Origin: Shewanella oneidensis MR-1
Lineage (GTDB): Bacteria; Pseudomonadota; Gammaproteobacteria; Enterobacterales; Shewanellaceae
Direction of reading: 5' to 3'
Assembly: GCF_000146165.2 (NCBI RefSeq)
Contig: NC_004347.2
Span: forward strand, 124,001-188,000
Length of the DNA: 64,000 bases
Positions 34,400-44,070 of this stretch are shown here, piece by piece. The stretch's first letter is position 1; the number at the start of each line of letters is the position of its first letter. The notes below the pieces were generated by a model that was not told the DNA's origin, made no database searches, and saw nothing but the letters and a program-made list of their open reading frames with translations. The position numbers and the translations under genes are program-made.

Positions 34400-35176
34400 T
34401 TATTGTTTGCTGACTGGGCCATCGATTTTATCGAAGCTTACATCCCCTAAACCTGCCGAGAGAATGGTTAAGCCCTTAGTGTTCACCACATTGATATTGC
34501 CTGAGCCATCGTTAATGGTGACTGTGCTTTGCACATTAGCGACTTCAATTTCGCCTGAACCATCATCAATGGTGATGCTGCCTTTAATATCATTGATTTG
34601 GATACCACCAGAGCCATCGACAATGGTGAGGTTGCCGTTCACTTGGCTGACTTCAATCGCGCCCGAGCCATCATCAATACTGACATTATTGCCGCCATGG
34701 ATAACCAGTTCGCCTGAGCCATCCTTGACCTTGATATCCGCAGTCATCTTGTTGATCACAATCGCACCGGAGCCATCGTCAATATCCAGCGCTAATCCGG
34801 CTGGCACTTGTAGTTTTAAATCGATATAGGGTGAGTAATTGCTAAAGCTGCTATGGGATTCAAAATTGGCCTTAAGCTCGGCTCTGTTGGCCGCTTTCTC
34901 GAGGCTCAAAATGACTTTGCTATCGTCATTACTATAGATATCAGCGACTAACTTAATTTGGGTTAGACCTTCGACACCGATAATTTCGAGACTGCCTGCA
35001 CCCGTTTTGGCGACCAGCGTTTGTACCTCTTGTGCATCCAGAGTCAGCTCACGCTGCTGGTGATCTAACTCCAGCATTCCGGCGGCATTAACATTAATGA
35101 TGCAACCCGTGAGGAAAATGCCCGCTGTAAAGGCGGCGATAAATCCGAGGGTGAATATAAAAGGGCGTAGTGACAT
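34400..35176 (-). CDS. DUF4097-like lipoprotein with DGSG beta-repeats
   Basis: The protein is 258 residues from the ATG at 35176 (AAGGA 8 bases upstream); a frame extension to 35200 is not needed. A lipoprotein signal ends FLTGC. The second half is a run of roughly 18-residue repeats each holding D-G-S-G: DDGSGAIVINKM, KDGSGELVIHG, DDGSGAIEVSQV, VDGSGGIQINDI, DDGSGEIEVANV and NDGSGNINVVNT. This is the parallel beta-helix type seen in DUF4097/DUF2807 putative adhesin-like proteins. Probable outer-membrane or periplasmic location. Its role is unknown. Confidence 0.78.
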   Translation of the reverse strand: MSLRPFIFTLGFIAAFTAGIFLTGCIINVNAAGMLELDHQQRELTLDAQEVQTLVAKTGAGSLEIIGVEGLTQIKLVADIYSNDDSKVILSLEKAANRAELKANFESHSSFSNYSPYIDLKLQVPAGLALDIDDGSGAIVINKMTADIKVKDGSGELVIHGGNNVSIDDGSGAIEVSQVNGNLTIVDGSGGIQINDIKGSITIDDGSGEIEVANVQSTVTINDGSGNINVVNTKGLTILSAGLGDVSFDKIDGPVSKQ

Positions 35177-35447
35177 TGTATTCTTCCTTGTTATTGACAC
35201 TCGACAATTGACTGAGCGGCGTACTGATAGCGATTTCGTTTATGTAAATCGTAATAGCACATCCTATGCCAGTTTTAGAATTCATTAATAATCAATATTA
35301 TATTGCAGAAGTGTCCGTTAGTGTTTAAGCGGACATGTCCGCAAAATGAGCGATTTGCCCACTGATTAGTGAAATTGCTCATTTATTAGGTTACTGTGAG
35401 CCCCCATCAATCCCGCTTGATTTAAAGCCCTGCTAGAAAGGATTCAT

Positions 35448-36215
35448 ATGGATTATTTAACGACCAATAAAATCGCCTGGGATGCCCGCACTCGGGTGCA
35501 TTTAACCTCTGATTTTTATGATGTTGAAGGCTTTTTGAGTGGCAAAATATCCTTAACGGAAATCGAATTAAATGAGCTTGCGGTGGCGGGCAAAAGTCTA
35601 CTGCATCTGCAATGTCATTTTGGTTTAGATACCCTGTCGTGGGCGCGAATGGGCGCAAAAGTGACTGGGGTCGATTTATCTGAGGTGGCGATCGCGGAGG
35701 CGTGCAAGTTGGCGCAGCAGACGCAGTTATCTGCCGAGTTTATTTGTAGTGATGTCTACAGCGTTGTAGGCAAAGTTGAGCCGCAGGATATTGTATTTAC
35801 CTCCTACGGTGCCATTGTGTGGCTGCCCGATTTAACGCTTTGGGCGCAGACCATTGCGGCTTGTTTAAAGCCCGGCGGACAGTTTTACATGGCCGAGTTT
35901 CATCCGGCGCAGCAGCTATTCGATGGTTATAGCTATTTTAATCGGGGTGAGCCAGATATTGAGCAGGAAGGGACCTATACCGAGAATGCCAGTGATGATC
36001 AGCAAACCTTAATGTGCTGGTCGCATAGCTTGTCTGAAGTGATCAATGCGTTATTGCAGGCGGGTTTGGAGTTAGTGTTTTTCCACGAATTTGCGTTTAG
36101 CCCCTATAACTGTTTCGAAGGGCTAGAGGCGCAAGCTGATGGCCGTTATGTGTTAATACACCAAGGGCAACAGGTGCCCTTGGTGTATAGCATTAGCGCG
36201 CGTAAGCCTGTTTAA
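35448..36215 (+). CDS. Class I SAM-dependent methyltransferase
   Basis: The 255-residue protein has a Rossmann methyltransferase core. Motif I is LLHLQCHFGLDTLSWARMGAKVTGVDLS (residues ~51-78, with Cys-His-Phe-Gly in place of the usual GxGxG), followed by FICSDVYS and DIVFTSYGAIVWLPDL. The variant motif I is a feature of a known small-molecule methyltransferase subfamily. The C-terminal third (FFHEFAFSPYNCFEGL) probably shapes the substrate pocket. AAAGGA precedes the ATG. The substrate is unknown, and the gene lies alone. Confidence 0.83.
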   Translation: MDYLTTNKIAWDARTRVHLTSDFYDVEGFLSGKISLTEIELNELAVAGKSLLHLQCHFGLDTLSWARMGAKVTGVDLSEVAIAEACKLAQQTQLSAEFICSDVYSVVGKVEPQDIVFTSYGAIVWLPDLTLWAQTIAACLKPGGQFYMAEFHPAQQLFDGYSYFNRGEPDIEQEGTYTENASDDQQTLMCWSHSLSEVINALLQAGLELVFFHEFAFSPYNCFEGLEAQADGRYVLIHQGQQVPLVYSISARKPV

Positions 36216-36240
36216 GTCTTGCCGTTTTTAATGGCTAAGA

Positions 36241-38232
36241 TTAGCGGCTACGGTAGACAGGATACGTAAGATATTGATTATCGTAGTAAGGGCTGCGCTC
36301 ATAGAACCAGCGTAAGCGAGCCTCGGGATCGGCGGCAAACTCAGGGTTTTCCAGTGCTTTATTAAACTCAGCCTGTAGCTTGGGATCTTCCTTCAGCATC
36401 TTGGCGGCCAGCGGTTCTACTGCATAGTCCTCAATATATTCGGTACGGGTAAAGATAGGGTTAAAGAAGCCCCATTGCAGTAACGAGTCCGGTGATTGTG
36501 GCTCAAGTAGTAAAATCGCCAGATCGCCTAAGGGTTGCTCTGTGCTGATTTTTACTGTGCCGGCGGGCAAGGTAGTGGTCAGTTTCGCCAGTGTCGAGTC
36601 GGCCTTCACTGTGAGTCGTCCCTCGAATGCCTTGGAATTAAACACCGGATTGCTCAGGCTATATTGCTGCAATTTAAGCTCGGTTGGTTTGCTTAAACGT
36701 GTCATCCGGATGCCGTGTAGATTCAAGCGGTCAATCACTTGCGTCCATTCTGCGGGAATATAGTAGGCGCTCGGGCGAGTGACTTTAATATCGGGCACAG
36801 TTTCGGCCATCACTGGTAAATTGGGGTACAGCTTTGGCTCGCCCGTCCAACGCACTACGTCGGTGCCGCTAATCGGACTCTGCTCAAGCTTGTAGTCGAT
36901 GCCTTTAAAATCCCAACCCTTAGCCAGCGGCGCCGATTTCCAGGTGAGCGTGATCAGTGGTGAGGCGCGGTATTTATCCTCTTGAATCGCACTCTTTAAT
37001 TTTGTGGCTTGGTCGCCAACGGTTTTCAGGGTTTGCTCTAGCAGCACATAGGTGCCGAGTACCCGTTGTTTAAAGGGTTTTAAGCTGTGGTTTTCAATCA
37101 AAATAGTCGGCAGATGGCGGGCATCACCATAACCATTGGAGAAGCGTGGGCTTGGATTCCACAGGGACATGCCCTTGGCGATATCTGCGTTATCCGCAGC
37201 GAAAATCAGCGGGCCAGGAATATGGCCTTGGGCGCTTAGCGCCGCTTCGACCGCTGGGCGGTAGCTGTTTTCGAGCCAGCGAAAGCTCGCGGGACTCAAG
37301 CCTTGGGCGAGGTTGTAACCAAAGGTAATATCGTACTGGTAATCGATGCCGTCGGTGACATGCACATCAAGATATAAGTCTGGTTGCCACACATTAATAG
37401 CCTGCAGCATATGCTGCATTTCTAAGGTGTCGGCCTTGGCGTAGTCACGGTTAAGGTTAAGGTTATTGGCATTGGTACGCCAGCCCATATTCACTGGGCC
37501 ACGTTGGTTTACACGATTAAATTCGCCGCTGCGCTCATGGGCATCGACGCTAAATATCGGCACAAACAACAGGTTGGCTTTTTCGAGCAGGTCGCTTTTG
37601 TCGCCTTTAACCATATCCCGCAGCAACATCATGCCCGCATCTTTACCGTCGATTTCACCGGCATGGATACCGGCTTGCACCAGAATTGTCGGTTTAGCAT
37701 TTTGTTTCAGCTGTGCCGATTCGTTAATGCCTTCACTGCTGGCGACATACATCCAAATATCGCGGCCTTGAGGGCTCTTGCCGAGGCTGACTTTTTGCAA
37801 CTTAGTGGTTTCGGCTGCCAGTCTATCGAGCCATGCGATGGTATTGTCATAGCTTGGGCTTTCAATGCCATTGCTTTGCTCGAAGGGGGTTGCCCATTCG
37901 TGATCTGCGCTAAGTAACAGCGACTCACTGGCACCGTGCCAAGTGATGCTTGGCGGGAGAATGGCATCATTGACAAAGGTATTGGCGCGCGTCGGTGTTG
38001 CTGCGACTTCGGGAGCGGTTTCTGTCGCGGGCAAAGCGCTGTTGCTAGCACTGGTTTCAACCGCGTCGGTTTTAGCGGCCTCAGTATTTGCAACTTCAGT
38101 GCTGGCAGCTCCAGTATTAGTCACTTCGGGTTGCGCGACTTCGGTATTCGCGGCAACGGCTAACTGGGCTGTGAATAATGATCCCGCGGATAAGCATGCG
38201 ATGGCGACAACGGAAAGGGAAAACAAGCGCAT
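36241..38232 (-). CDS. Secreted M14 zinc carboxypeptidase-like protein
   Basis: The 663-residue protein begins with a signal peptide (VVAIACLSAGSLFTAQLAVA) and then about 60 residues of Glu/Ala/Thr/Val-rich near-repeats (EVAQPEVTNTGAASTEVANTEAAKTDAVET in outline). The M14 domain carries the zinc motif HAGEIDG near residues 189-193, RNANNLNLNRDY and a later zinc His in LDVHVTDG. The predicted catalytic Glu region is around TILIENHSLK. It is a periplasmic or exported metallopeptidase. The C-terminal 250 residues have beta-sandwich character of unknown role. Confidence 0.85.
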   Translation of the reverse strand: MRLFSLSVVAIACLSAGSLFTAQLAVAANTEVAQPEVTNTGAASTEVANTEAAKTDAVETSASNSALPATETAPEVAATPTRANTFVNDAILPPSITWHGASESLLLSADHEWATPFEQSNGIESPSYDNTIAWLDRLAAETTKLQKVSLGKSPQGRDIWMYVASSEGINESAQLKQNAKPTILVQAGIHAGEIDGKDAGMMLLRDMVKGDKSDLLEKANLLFVPIFSVDAHERSGEFNRVNQRGPVNMGWRTNANNLNLNRDYAKADTLEMQHMLQAINVWQPDLYLDVHVTDGIDYQYDITFGYNLAQGLSPASFRWLENSYRPAVEAALSAQGHIPGPLIFAADNADIAKGMSLWNPSPRFSNGYGDARHLPTILIENHSLKPFKQRVLGTYVLLEQTLKTVGDQATKLKSAIQEDKYRASPLITLTWKSAPLAKGWDFKGIDYKLEQSPISGTDVVRWTGEPKLYPNLPVMAETVPDIKVTRPSAYYIPAEWTQVIDRLNLHGIRMTRLSKPTELKLQQYSLSNPVFNSKAFEGRLTVKADSTLAKLTTTLPAGTVKISTEQPLGDLAILLLEPQSPDSLLQWGFFNPIFTRTEYIEDYAVEPLAAKMLKEDPKLQAEFNKALENPEFAADPEARLRWFYERSPYYDNQYLTYPVYRSR

Positions 38233-38323
38233 GAAAAGAGTCCATATATCGAATTTTTATTAGGGCGGTATCTTTTCATTAAACCCCCAGCCAGCGCAAG
38301 GGCTGCCAAGGGTTTATCTTGGT

Positions 38324-38348
38324 TTGCGGCCATGGTTGTAGGCCGCAA
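38324..38348. terminator. Stem-loop after the FUSC gene
   Basis: TTGCGGCC pairs with GGCCGCAA around nine bases, 18 bases beyond the FUSC stop. There is no T-run, so it could be a pause site or transcript-end structure rather than a classic terminator. Confidence 0.4.
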
Positions 38349-38365
38349 TTCCCCGCCGTCACTGC

Positions 38366-39490
38366 TTAAGCAGGGTTAGCGATTTTATGTAACTTGATTT
38401 GTCCGTTATAGGCGGCTTCGATAATCTCGATATCGGCATAAAGCGCTTCAACGGCAATGGCGAGTTGATAGATAAGCCAGCCGTACCCCGTGAGGGCAAA
38501 TCCTTGTGCAACCTCGTTTGCCACAGAGGTAGAGGTGTGGTCAGGCGCAGGTGTTGCCAAGGTAAGTTGTAATCTGTGTTGTAACTCTTGCTCTAATGCG
38601 TTTGGCAGTGTGGGTAATGTGGCTGTTTTACCTGCAACAAATTCGCCAAGGCGTTGCAGATAAGCGGTGAGCTCGGCGGCGACGTTATTGATTTGGTGGT
38701 AAGCCTCTTTGTCGGCCTCCTGCCAGCGACTTAAGGGCAGGAGTTCGAGCAGGGTGATCAGTCTCACCTGTTTGTTGACTAATTCCGCCAGCAGCACTTT
38801 GTGCTTTTTTAGGGTTTGGCTTTCCCATTCGAGGGAGAAAAACAGCTTCTTCTGGGTTAATACGGCCTTCATGGCCGCTTCGAGATCGGCACGAAAATCT
38901 AAATCATGGTTGGCGGGCGCCTGTAAATGCTGGGTGAGCACTTTGGCCATACTATTGATGGCATTAGCGAGCTGACTACGCCAGTCGTGTTTAGCTTTAA
39001 TCGGGAAGATAAATAACGACACCAAAATGGCGATCACACAGCCAAGCAAAATATTGGCCGTGCGCCACAGCGCCTCAGAGGTATCATGGCTGGCATCGCC
39101 AACAACGATAATAATGGTGAATCCTGCCACCAGATAGGCGTAGCTATAACGTCCCGCCGAGATAAAACAGATCAGCGTTACCCCTAAAATCAACAAGCCC
39201 ATAATCAACCAATAGCTGTCGATAGTGGCCACTAACATCACACCGTAAGCTGAACCTAAACAGGTACCTACCGCCCGTTGCAGTGACTTTTCAATCGCCC
39301 CGCCCACCTGTGGCAGGCTCATCATAATGATCACAATTGTCACCATGCTCCAAATAAAATGCGGCGGTGACCAAATGGCATTAATAATGACCGCAATCAG
39401 CAGGGCGAGGCCGAGTTTAAGGGCGTGAATCGCGCGAAAGTGGCGATAGATAAAGTCGGCGAAAGGGCTTGCAGGGGCAAAGACGGACAT
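38366..39490 (-). CDS. FUSC-family (fusaric-acid-resistance-like) membrane protein
   Basis: The 374-residue protein has about six membrane segments in the first 165 residues (ALKLGLALLIAVIINAIW, MVTIVIIMMSLPQVGGAIEKSLQRAVGTCLGSAYG), which is the FUSC/YccS pattern, followed by a cytoplasmic helical region of some 150 residues and a final helical segment. Such proteins are inferred to export aromatic acids or other toxic compounds, usually with partner membrane-fusion proteins; none lies adjacent. AAGGAG precedes the ATG. A MITE begins 31 bases upstream, separating it from any older promoter. Confidence 0.82.
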   Translation of the reverse strand: MSVFAPASPFADFIYRHFRAIHALKLGLALLIAVIINAIWSPPHFIWSMVTIVIIMMSLPQVGGAIEKSLQRAVGTCLGSAYGVMLVATIDSYWLIMGLLILGVTLICFISAGRYSYAYLVAGFTIIIVVGDASHDTSEALWRTANILLGCVIAILVSLFIFPIKAKHDWRSQLANAINSMAKVLTQHLQAPANHDLDFRADLEAAMKAVLTQKKLFFSLEWESQTLKKHKVLLAELVNKQVRLITLLELLPLSRWQEADKEAYHQINNVAAELTAYLQRLGEFVAGKTATLPTLPNALEQELQHRLQLTLATPAPDHTSTSVANEVAQGFALTGYGWLIYQLAIAVEALYADIEIIEAAYNGQIKLHKIANPA

Positions 39491-39520
39491 AATGCAACAC
39501 TCCTTTGGGCGTGATAACTA

Positions 39521-39798
39521 GGGCGTGTTGACGTTTCAGGGTTGTTTTTGCAGCAATTTGGCTGGCTTTTATGCAAGGCAAAGTCCGTGCAGTGTAGTTA
39601 TTCTACATAAACGGACGATAACGCGGCAGAAAAGCCAGCCAAATGCTGCCCGAAGGGGTCGTTTGGCAAGCCCTTGCTCTTACTTTCTGTCATAAGAGCC
39701 GCTCGTCATTTGAGTGAATAACGACACATCATTCCTCGTTTCGCGAGCACGAACTTGCCAGAACGAACAAAATTTAATCTCGAAACGTCAACACGCCC
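39521..39798. mobile_element. 278-bp MITE, copy 2
   Basis: The copy has the same ends as the MITE at 22328-22606, GGGCGTGTTGACGTTTC and its complement, with flanking TA at 39519-39520 and 39799-39800, and lies in the opposite orientation. The interior is highly similar, including CATAAGAGCCGCTCGTCATT. It lacks any transposase ORF. The rest of the 39491-40021 gap holds a terminator. Confidence 0.85.
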
Positions 39799-39965
39799 TA
39801 AACCATTATCGCAGAAAGGCACTGTGCCAGTGTTGCTGGACAGGTAAAGAAATGCAAATTGTGAGGCGGCGCCCTTAGAGCTTGGCCCTCGCTACCGCCA
39901 AGATCACATTAATGCTAGGCAAGCGATATTTAATCAGTTGGATAGGTGCGTGTGAAAAGGTTCGT

Positions 39966-40002
39966 GCATAAAAAAGGCTTGAATAAGCAAGCCTATTCAA
40001 GC
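39966..40002 (-). terminator. Intrinsic terminator after the dicarboxylate symporter gene
   Basis: On the minus strand AAGGCTTGAATA pairs with TATTCAAGCCTT, then TTTT. It lies 20 bases beyond the symporter stop. Confidence 0.9.
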
Positions 40003-40021
40003 CTTAGGATGCGCGTGCGTG

Positions 40022-41260
40022 TTAACTCGGTTCTTGAGTCAGTTGCTCTGCGGTGTATTTATCCATAATCACTGCGCAGGCGGCATCACCTGTGATGTTA
40101 AGCGCGGTGCGGATCATGTCAAACACTCGGTCGAGGGCAAATAACAGCGGTAAACCATCAATGGGAATACCCGCAGCCAATAGCACTGCGACCACTAAAA
40201 ATGAGGGACCAGGCACACCCGCTTGGCCAATGGCGCCTAAGGTGGAGGTAAAGATAATCGCGGCGTATGCGGTCATTGAGAGGTCAATGTTGTACATCTG
40301 CGCGAAAAACATTGCGACCAGACCATAATAAATCGCGTTACCACTCATATTGATGGTGGCACCTAAGGGCAGTACGAAAGCCGTGGTTGCCTTAGAGACC
40401 TTAAGATCTTCTTCGCAGGTTTCCATGTTCACTGGCAGCGTTGCCATTGATGACGCGGTAGACAGTGCCATCACCTGTGGCTTTTTCATCGCCGAAATAA
40501 ACTGGCGCGCTGATACCTTAGAGAATAACTGCACCACTAAGGGGAAGAACACAAAACCATAGATCAGGATTGCAGCGACAAATACCGCGAATAATTTAAA
40601 TACGACTTCTAAGGCATCAAAACCAAAGGTGCCGACGGAATCTGCCATCAAGCCAAATACCCCAATCGGTGCAATCACCATCACACAGTTGATCATCCAC
40701 ACAAAGGCGTCAACGACGGTATTTAACGCTGCCATGATGGGTTTAGCGCCATCACCTTTGACCTTAGTCAGTGCAATACCAAAGAAAATACTAAACACCA
40801 GTATTTGCAGGATATTTCCACCGTTTAGTGATTCGAACACATTGGTTGGGATCATGCCGATAAAGGTGTCGATCACTCCGGGTAGTGCGCCATGCTCCTT
40901 GGTCACTTCCATCAAGTCGCTGCTGCTATGGGCGGTAAAGTCGACACCAGCGCCGGGTGTAAATATGCTGCCCATAACCAACGCCAAGGCGACGGCAAGC
41001 CCTGAGGTGATAATAAAGAAGCCGAAAGTGCCCACGCCAATCTTACCCGCCGATGGACTATCACCTAAGCTGGCTGCGCCACTAATGATTGAAACTAATA
41101 CCAGTGGGATCACTAGCATTTTGATTAAATGGATAAAAATGGTACCCAGCGGTGCGAAGATACTCGCACTTTCGCCCATCATAAAACCCACAAGTGCGCC
41201 AATAATCATGGCAATCACGACTTGCACACCAATGTTGCCTAATAAACTCTTGCTCTTCAT
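40022..41260 (-). CDS. Dicarboxylate/amino acid:cation symporter (DAACS family)
   Basis: The 412-residue protein matches the glutamate/dicarboxylate carrier family (GltP, DctA and SstT relatives). It has the HP1 region (LSTASSMATLPVNMETCEEDLKVSKATTAFVLPLGATINMSGNAIYYG) and the following GAIGQAGVPGPSFLVVAVLLAAGIP of HP2, and DRVFDMIRTALNITGD in TM8, where the conserved Asp and Asn bind substrate or sodium. It takes up aspartate, glutamate or C4-dicarboxylates with Na+ or H+; the exact substrate is not clear. The upstream 475-base gap up to 41736 shows no gene that I can support. Confidence 0.88.
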   Translation of the reverse strand: MKSKSLLGNIGVQVVIAMIIGALVGFMMGESASIFAPLGTIFIHLIKMLVIPLVLVSIISGAASLGDSPSAGKIGVGTFGFFIITSGLAVALALVMGSIFTPGAGVDFTAHSSSDLMEVTKEHGALPGVIDTFIGMIPTNVFESLNGGNILQILVFSIFFGIALTKVKGDGAKPIMAALNTVVDAFVWMINCVMVIAPIGVFGLMADSVGTFGFDALEVVFKLFAVFVAAILIYGFVFFPLVVQLFSKVSARQFISAMKKPQVMALSTASSMATLPVNMETCEEDLKVSKATTAFVLPLGATINMSGNAIYYGLVAMFFAQMYNIDLSMTAYAAIIFTSTLGAIGQAGVPGPSFLVVAVLLAAGIPIDGLPLLFALDRVFDMIRTALNITGDAACAVIMDKYTAEQLTQEPS

Positions 41261-41736
41261 TCTTGCGAAACTCCCCGGTTACCGCGGCATTTGGTGTCTT
41301 AAGATTCGAAAGGCTGCTCTTGGTTTTAGCATTAAAAGCTTAGCCCTGACACATTTTTTGGGCGCTTAAGGTACCACAGTTGGCATCACTGGGTTTGTGA
41401 AACATCACCAACCTTGGTTTGAAAATAACCAAAAACTAAATAACAGGCATGCTATATAGAGAATGCTCAAAAATACCCGCTGTAAAATATGGTTTATCTA
41501 ATTTTTGTGCGGGTTTTATCCATCGAATTGATGAATTGTGATTTTAGCTTTGTTGGGTAGACATATTATTGCGTACTCTTAGGGGCTGGTTAAAAAGCTA
41601 CAGTGCTTTCTATCTGCAGTTTACCCTTTGTAAGCAGTACGAATGTCCAGAGATTGATTGCTAACGTAGGCCCTATTCTGTCAAAGCAAAGGACTCGCAT
41701 TGCATTTGTGTACGACAAACCCACGCAGAGGAATTT
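41261..41736. other. Gene-free divergent intergenic region
   Basis: These 476 bases separate the symporter gene (leftward) from the small hypothetical gene (rightward). I see no ORF of substance, no IS end and no strong hairpin. TGTGAAACATCACC near 41396 looks like a CRP site but has the wrong spacing (4 instead of 6 bases). Promoters for both genes presumably lie here. Confidence 0.5.
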
Positions 41737-42093
41737 ATGAATATCACTTCATTCTTTGGTCAGCCCGAATCGTTACTGTGCTGGATTGGCAAGTGTATCG
41801 AGCAACCGGGACTCAGTTATTGGCTGGTTTATCAAGATCTTGCAGAAGGCGAATCCCTGCAGCTGACGACGCCATTATTCCCGATAGTGAATGATATGAG
41901 GGACTTATCGGATGCAGAAATCGATGCTTTTGAAGATGGCTTGAGCCGCAATGACTATAGCTATTTATTAAACACGGATCAGATTGAGGACGTTATTTAT
42001 AACCTCAAGCAGCAAAAAGCCCAGCCAAGTGAGCAGGAACTGCTTGAGGCCATTATCTTTTACTATGAGCGAGATGCGTTTATAGATATTTAA
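41737..42093 (+). CDS. Hypothetical small acidic protein (118 aa)
   Basis: I do not recognise a confirmed family. The protein is soluble and acidic, starting FFGQPESLLCWIGKCIEQPGLSYWLVYQDLAEGESLQL, with a helical C-terminal half (LSDAEIDAFEDGLSRNDYSYLL, EQELLEAIIFYYERDAF). No signal peptide, membrane helix or metal motif is seen. AGAGGAA stands 7 bases before the ATG. It may belong to an uncharacterised DUF family resembling immunity or stress proteins, but nothing supports a function. It is monocistronic between two transporter genes. Confidence 0.68.
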   Translation: MNITSFFGQPESLLCWIGKCIEQPGLSYWLVYQDLAEGESLQLTTPLFPIVNDMRDLSDAEIDAFEDGLSRNDYSYLLNTDQIEDVIYNLKQQKAQPSEQELLEAIIFYYERDAFIDI

Positions 42094-42131
42094 GTGTTTG
42101 GATTTATTTGTTTTTTCTTTTTTATAAGGTG

Positions 42132-42156
42132 TAATGCCGACGGTTGGCGTCGGCAT
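42132..42156. terminator. Stem-loop between the hypothetical and abgT genes
   Basis: AATGCCGAC pairs with GTCGGCATT around GGTTGGC. There is no clear T-run directly after it; it could terminate either convergent transcript weakly. Confidence 0.5.
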
Positions 42157-42257
42157 TGGCGTTTAAGGCGAGGTGAAAAGTGGTGTAGTGTTTAGTGGTT
42201 ATTGAGGTAGCGAACGCTCGTGTATTATGAATTCAATTTCGCAAGCTCTTGCACGCC

Positions 42258-43817
42258 CTAAGGTATTGCTGGGAAAGTGAGGGTGCTGCCGATACCTAGG
42301 GGTAAGCCCAATGCCCAGTAAACCAATAAAAAAGCGCTCCAAAGCAGTAGAAAACTGATTGAAAACGGCAACATCAGAGCGATTAGCGTACCTATGCCTG
42401 ATTCTTTAACGTATTTTTGGCAGAACACCACAATCAATGGAAAGTAAGGCATCAGCGGGGTGATGATATTGGTGGATGAGTCGCCCACGCGGTAAGCGGC
42501 TTGAGTCAAGTCAGGTGATACACCTAGCTCCATTAACATGGGCACCATAATGGCACCAATCAATGCCCATTTAGCTGACGCAGAACCCACTAATAGATTG
42601 ACTAGCGCAGTAAGAAAAATAATGCCCACCAGAGTGACACTTAAGGGCAGAGCTAATTCTTTTAAGGCCAATGCGCCTTTAATCGCCATTAACGCGCCTA
42701 AATTGGATTGGCCGAAAGCATAAATAAACTGGGCACAGAAAAAGGCCATGACGATGTAATAACCCATACCACTCATGGATTTACTCATGCCCTGAATAAT
42801 CGCTCTGTGATTATTTGCTGTGCCTGCGACATAGCCATACACAATGCCGGGGATGAGGAAAAACACAAAAATAATCGCCACGATCGAGCGCATTAAGGGT
42901 GCTGAAGCACTGGTTAGTCCGCCATCTTCGCCACGCCAAGCAGAGTTGTCACCATAGGCAGTTAATACTAATCCTAATACACACAACAACATGGATAGCA
43001 TGGCAAATCTGAGTCCGCGGCGCTCATTGGGCTGCAGCTCATCTAGGGTCGGGAGTGTTGCTGGATCGCCGTTAACCGCTGTCTTTTTTAGGCGTGGTTC
43101 GATCACTTTATCGGTAATAAACCAGCCAACTAAGATAATTAATATGGCTGAAGCTGAAGTAAAAAATATGTTGTTCAGAGGGTTAATGGTTAATGTTGCT
43201 GCTGCAGGATCGGCCGATAATCTTGCGGCCGCTTGAGTTAACCCCGCTAACATAGGATCAAGACTCGATGGCACACCAACCGTAGCTGAAAAACCACCCG
43301 ATACCCCCGCAAAAGCAGCCGCAATACCAGCTAAGGGGTGGCGACCCGCGGCATAAAAAATTACTGCGCCGAGCGGGATAACCAACACATAGCCAGCATC
43401 GACTGCCACATGGCTAAGAATACCCACGGCGATCAGTACTGGAGTGAGCAGCATCTTGGGCGTAACCGATAAAATTGACCGCAGCCCGGCATTAATAAAG
43501 CCAGTATGTTCAGCAACACCAAGGCCGAGCATGGCAACTAGCACAACACCTAGCGGCGGGAAAGTCACAAAAGTTGAGACAAGTGTTGAAGTAAAGGCGG
43601 TTAATGCGCCGCCTTCGAGCATATTTACAACTTTAATGGGATTACCCGTGCGGGGGTCTATCTCAGCAAAACTGACTCCCGATAACCACCAAGATATCAG
43701 CCAGACCAAGCCCAGAAATATTGCAAATAATACGGCGGGATCGGGGAGTTTATTCCCTAGTGTTTCGACAGTATTGAGAAATCGCTGGAATCCGGTGGCA
43801 TGTTTGTGATTATCCAT
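42258..43817 (-). CDS. AbgT-family transporter
   Basis: The 519-residue protein has about 12 predicted membrane segments and follows the AbgT pattern: VLFAIFLGLVWLISWWLSG at the start, LGLGVAEHTGFINAGLRSIL, HVAVDAGYVLVIPLGAVIF, and the helical-hairpin block AFAGVSGGFSATVGVPSSLDPMLAGLTQ, with later LLVGSASAKWALIGAIMVPMLMELG. Family members import p-aminobenzoyl-glutamate (AbgT) or export sulfonamide-type antimetabolites (MtrF, YdaH). The direction and substrate here are unknown. The gene is monocistronic, lying between a hypothetical gene and pckA. Confidence 0.88.
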   Translation of the reverse strand: MDNHKHATGFQRFLNTVETLGNKLPDPAVLFAIFLGLVWLISWWLSGVSFAEIDPRTGNPIKVVNMLEGGALTAFTSTLVSTFVTFPPLGVVLVAMLGLGVAEHTGFINAGLRSILSVTPKMLLTPVLIAVGILSHVAVDAGYVLVIPLGAVIFYAAGRHPLAGIAAAFAGVSGGFSATVGVPSSLDPMLAGLTQAAARLSADPAAATLTINPLNNIFFTSASAILIILVGWFITDKVIEPRLKKTAVNGDPATLPTLDELQPNERRGLRFAMLSMLLCVLGLVLTAYGDNSAWRGEDGGLTSASAPLMRSIVAIIFVFFLIPGIVYGYVAGTANNHRAIIQGMSKSMSGMGYYIVMAFFCAQFIYAFGQSNLGALMAIKGALALKELALPLSVTLVGIIFLTALVNLLVGSASAKWALIGAIMVPMLMELGVSPDLTQAAYRVGDSSTNIITPLMPYFPLIVVFCQKYVKESGIGTLIALMLPFSISFLLLWSAFLLVYWALGLPLGIGSTLTFPAIP

Positions 43818-43998
43818 AATGAGTGCAGCTTCCTAATCGTGATTATTGATATTCGTTATTATACGAACACAGGATTAATTTAATCTTGGTTTTGATAATT
43901 GACGAGTAATACATTTAATAAATGTTCATTATTGCTTTAGTACCTATGAATTCAATGGTAACAACATTAAACCAAGCAATAGTGATATTCACAGGAAA

Positions 43999-44036
43999 TA
44001 AAAAGCGCTGATTCATTACTGAACCAGCGCTTTTTT
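43999..44036 (-). terminator. Intrinsic terminator after pckA
   Basis: AAAAAGCGCTG pairs with CAGCGCTTTTTT around 13 bases, with A- and T-runs on both sides. It is 35 bases past the pckA stop. Confidence 0.85.
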
Positions 44037-44070
44037 ATTAAATCTTGCGGCTTATAAATAAGCTAAATGA

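Noticed and set aside
41395..41410. A CRP site before the dicarboxylate symporter
   Set aside because: TGTGA and TCAC are separated by 4 instead of 6 bases.
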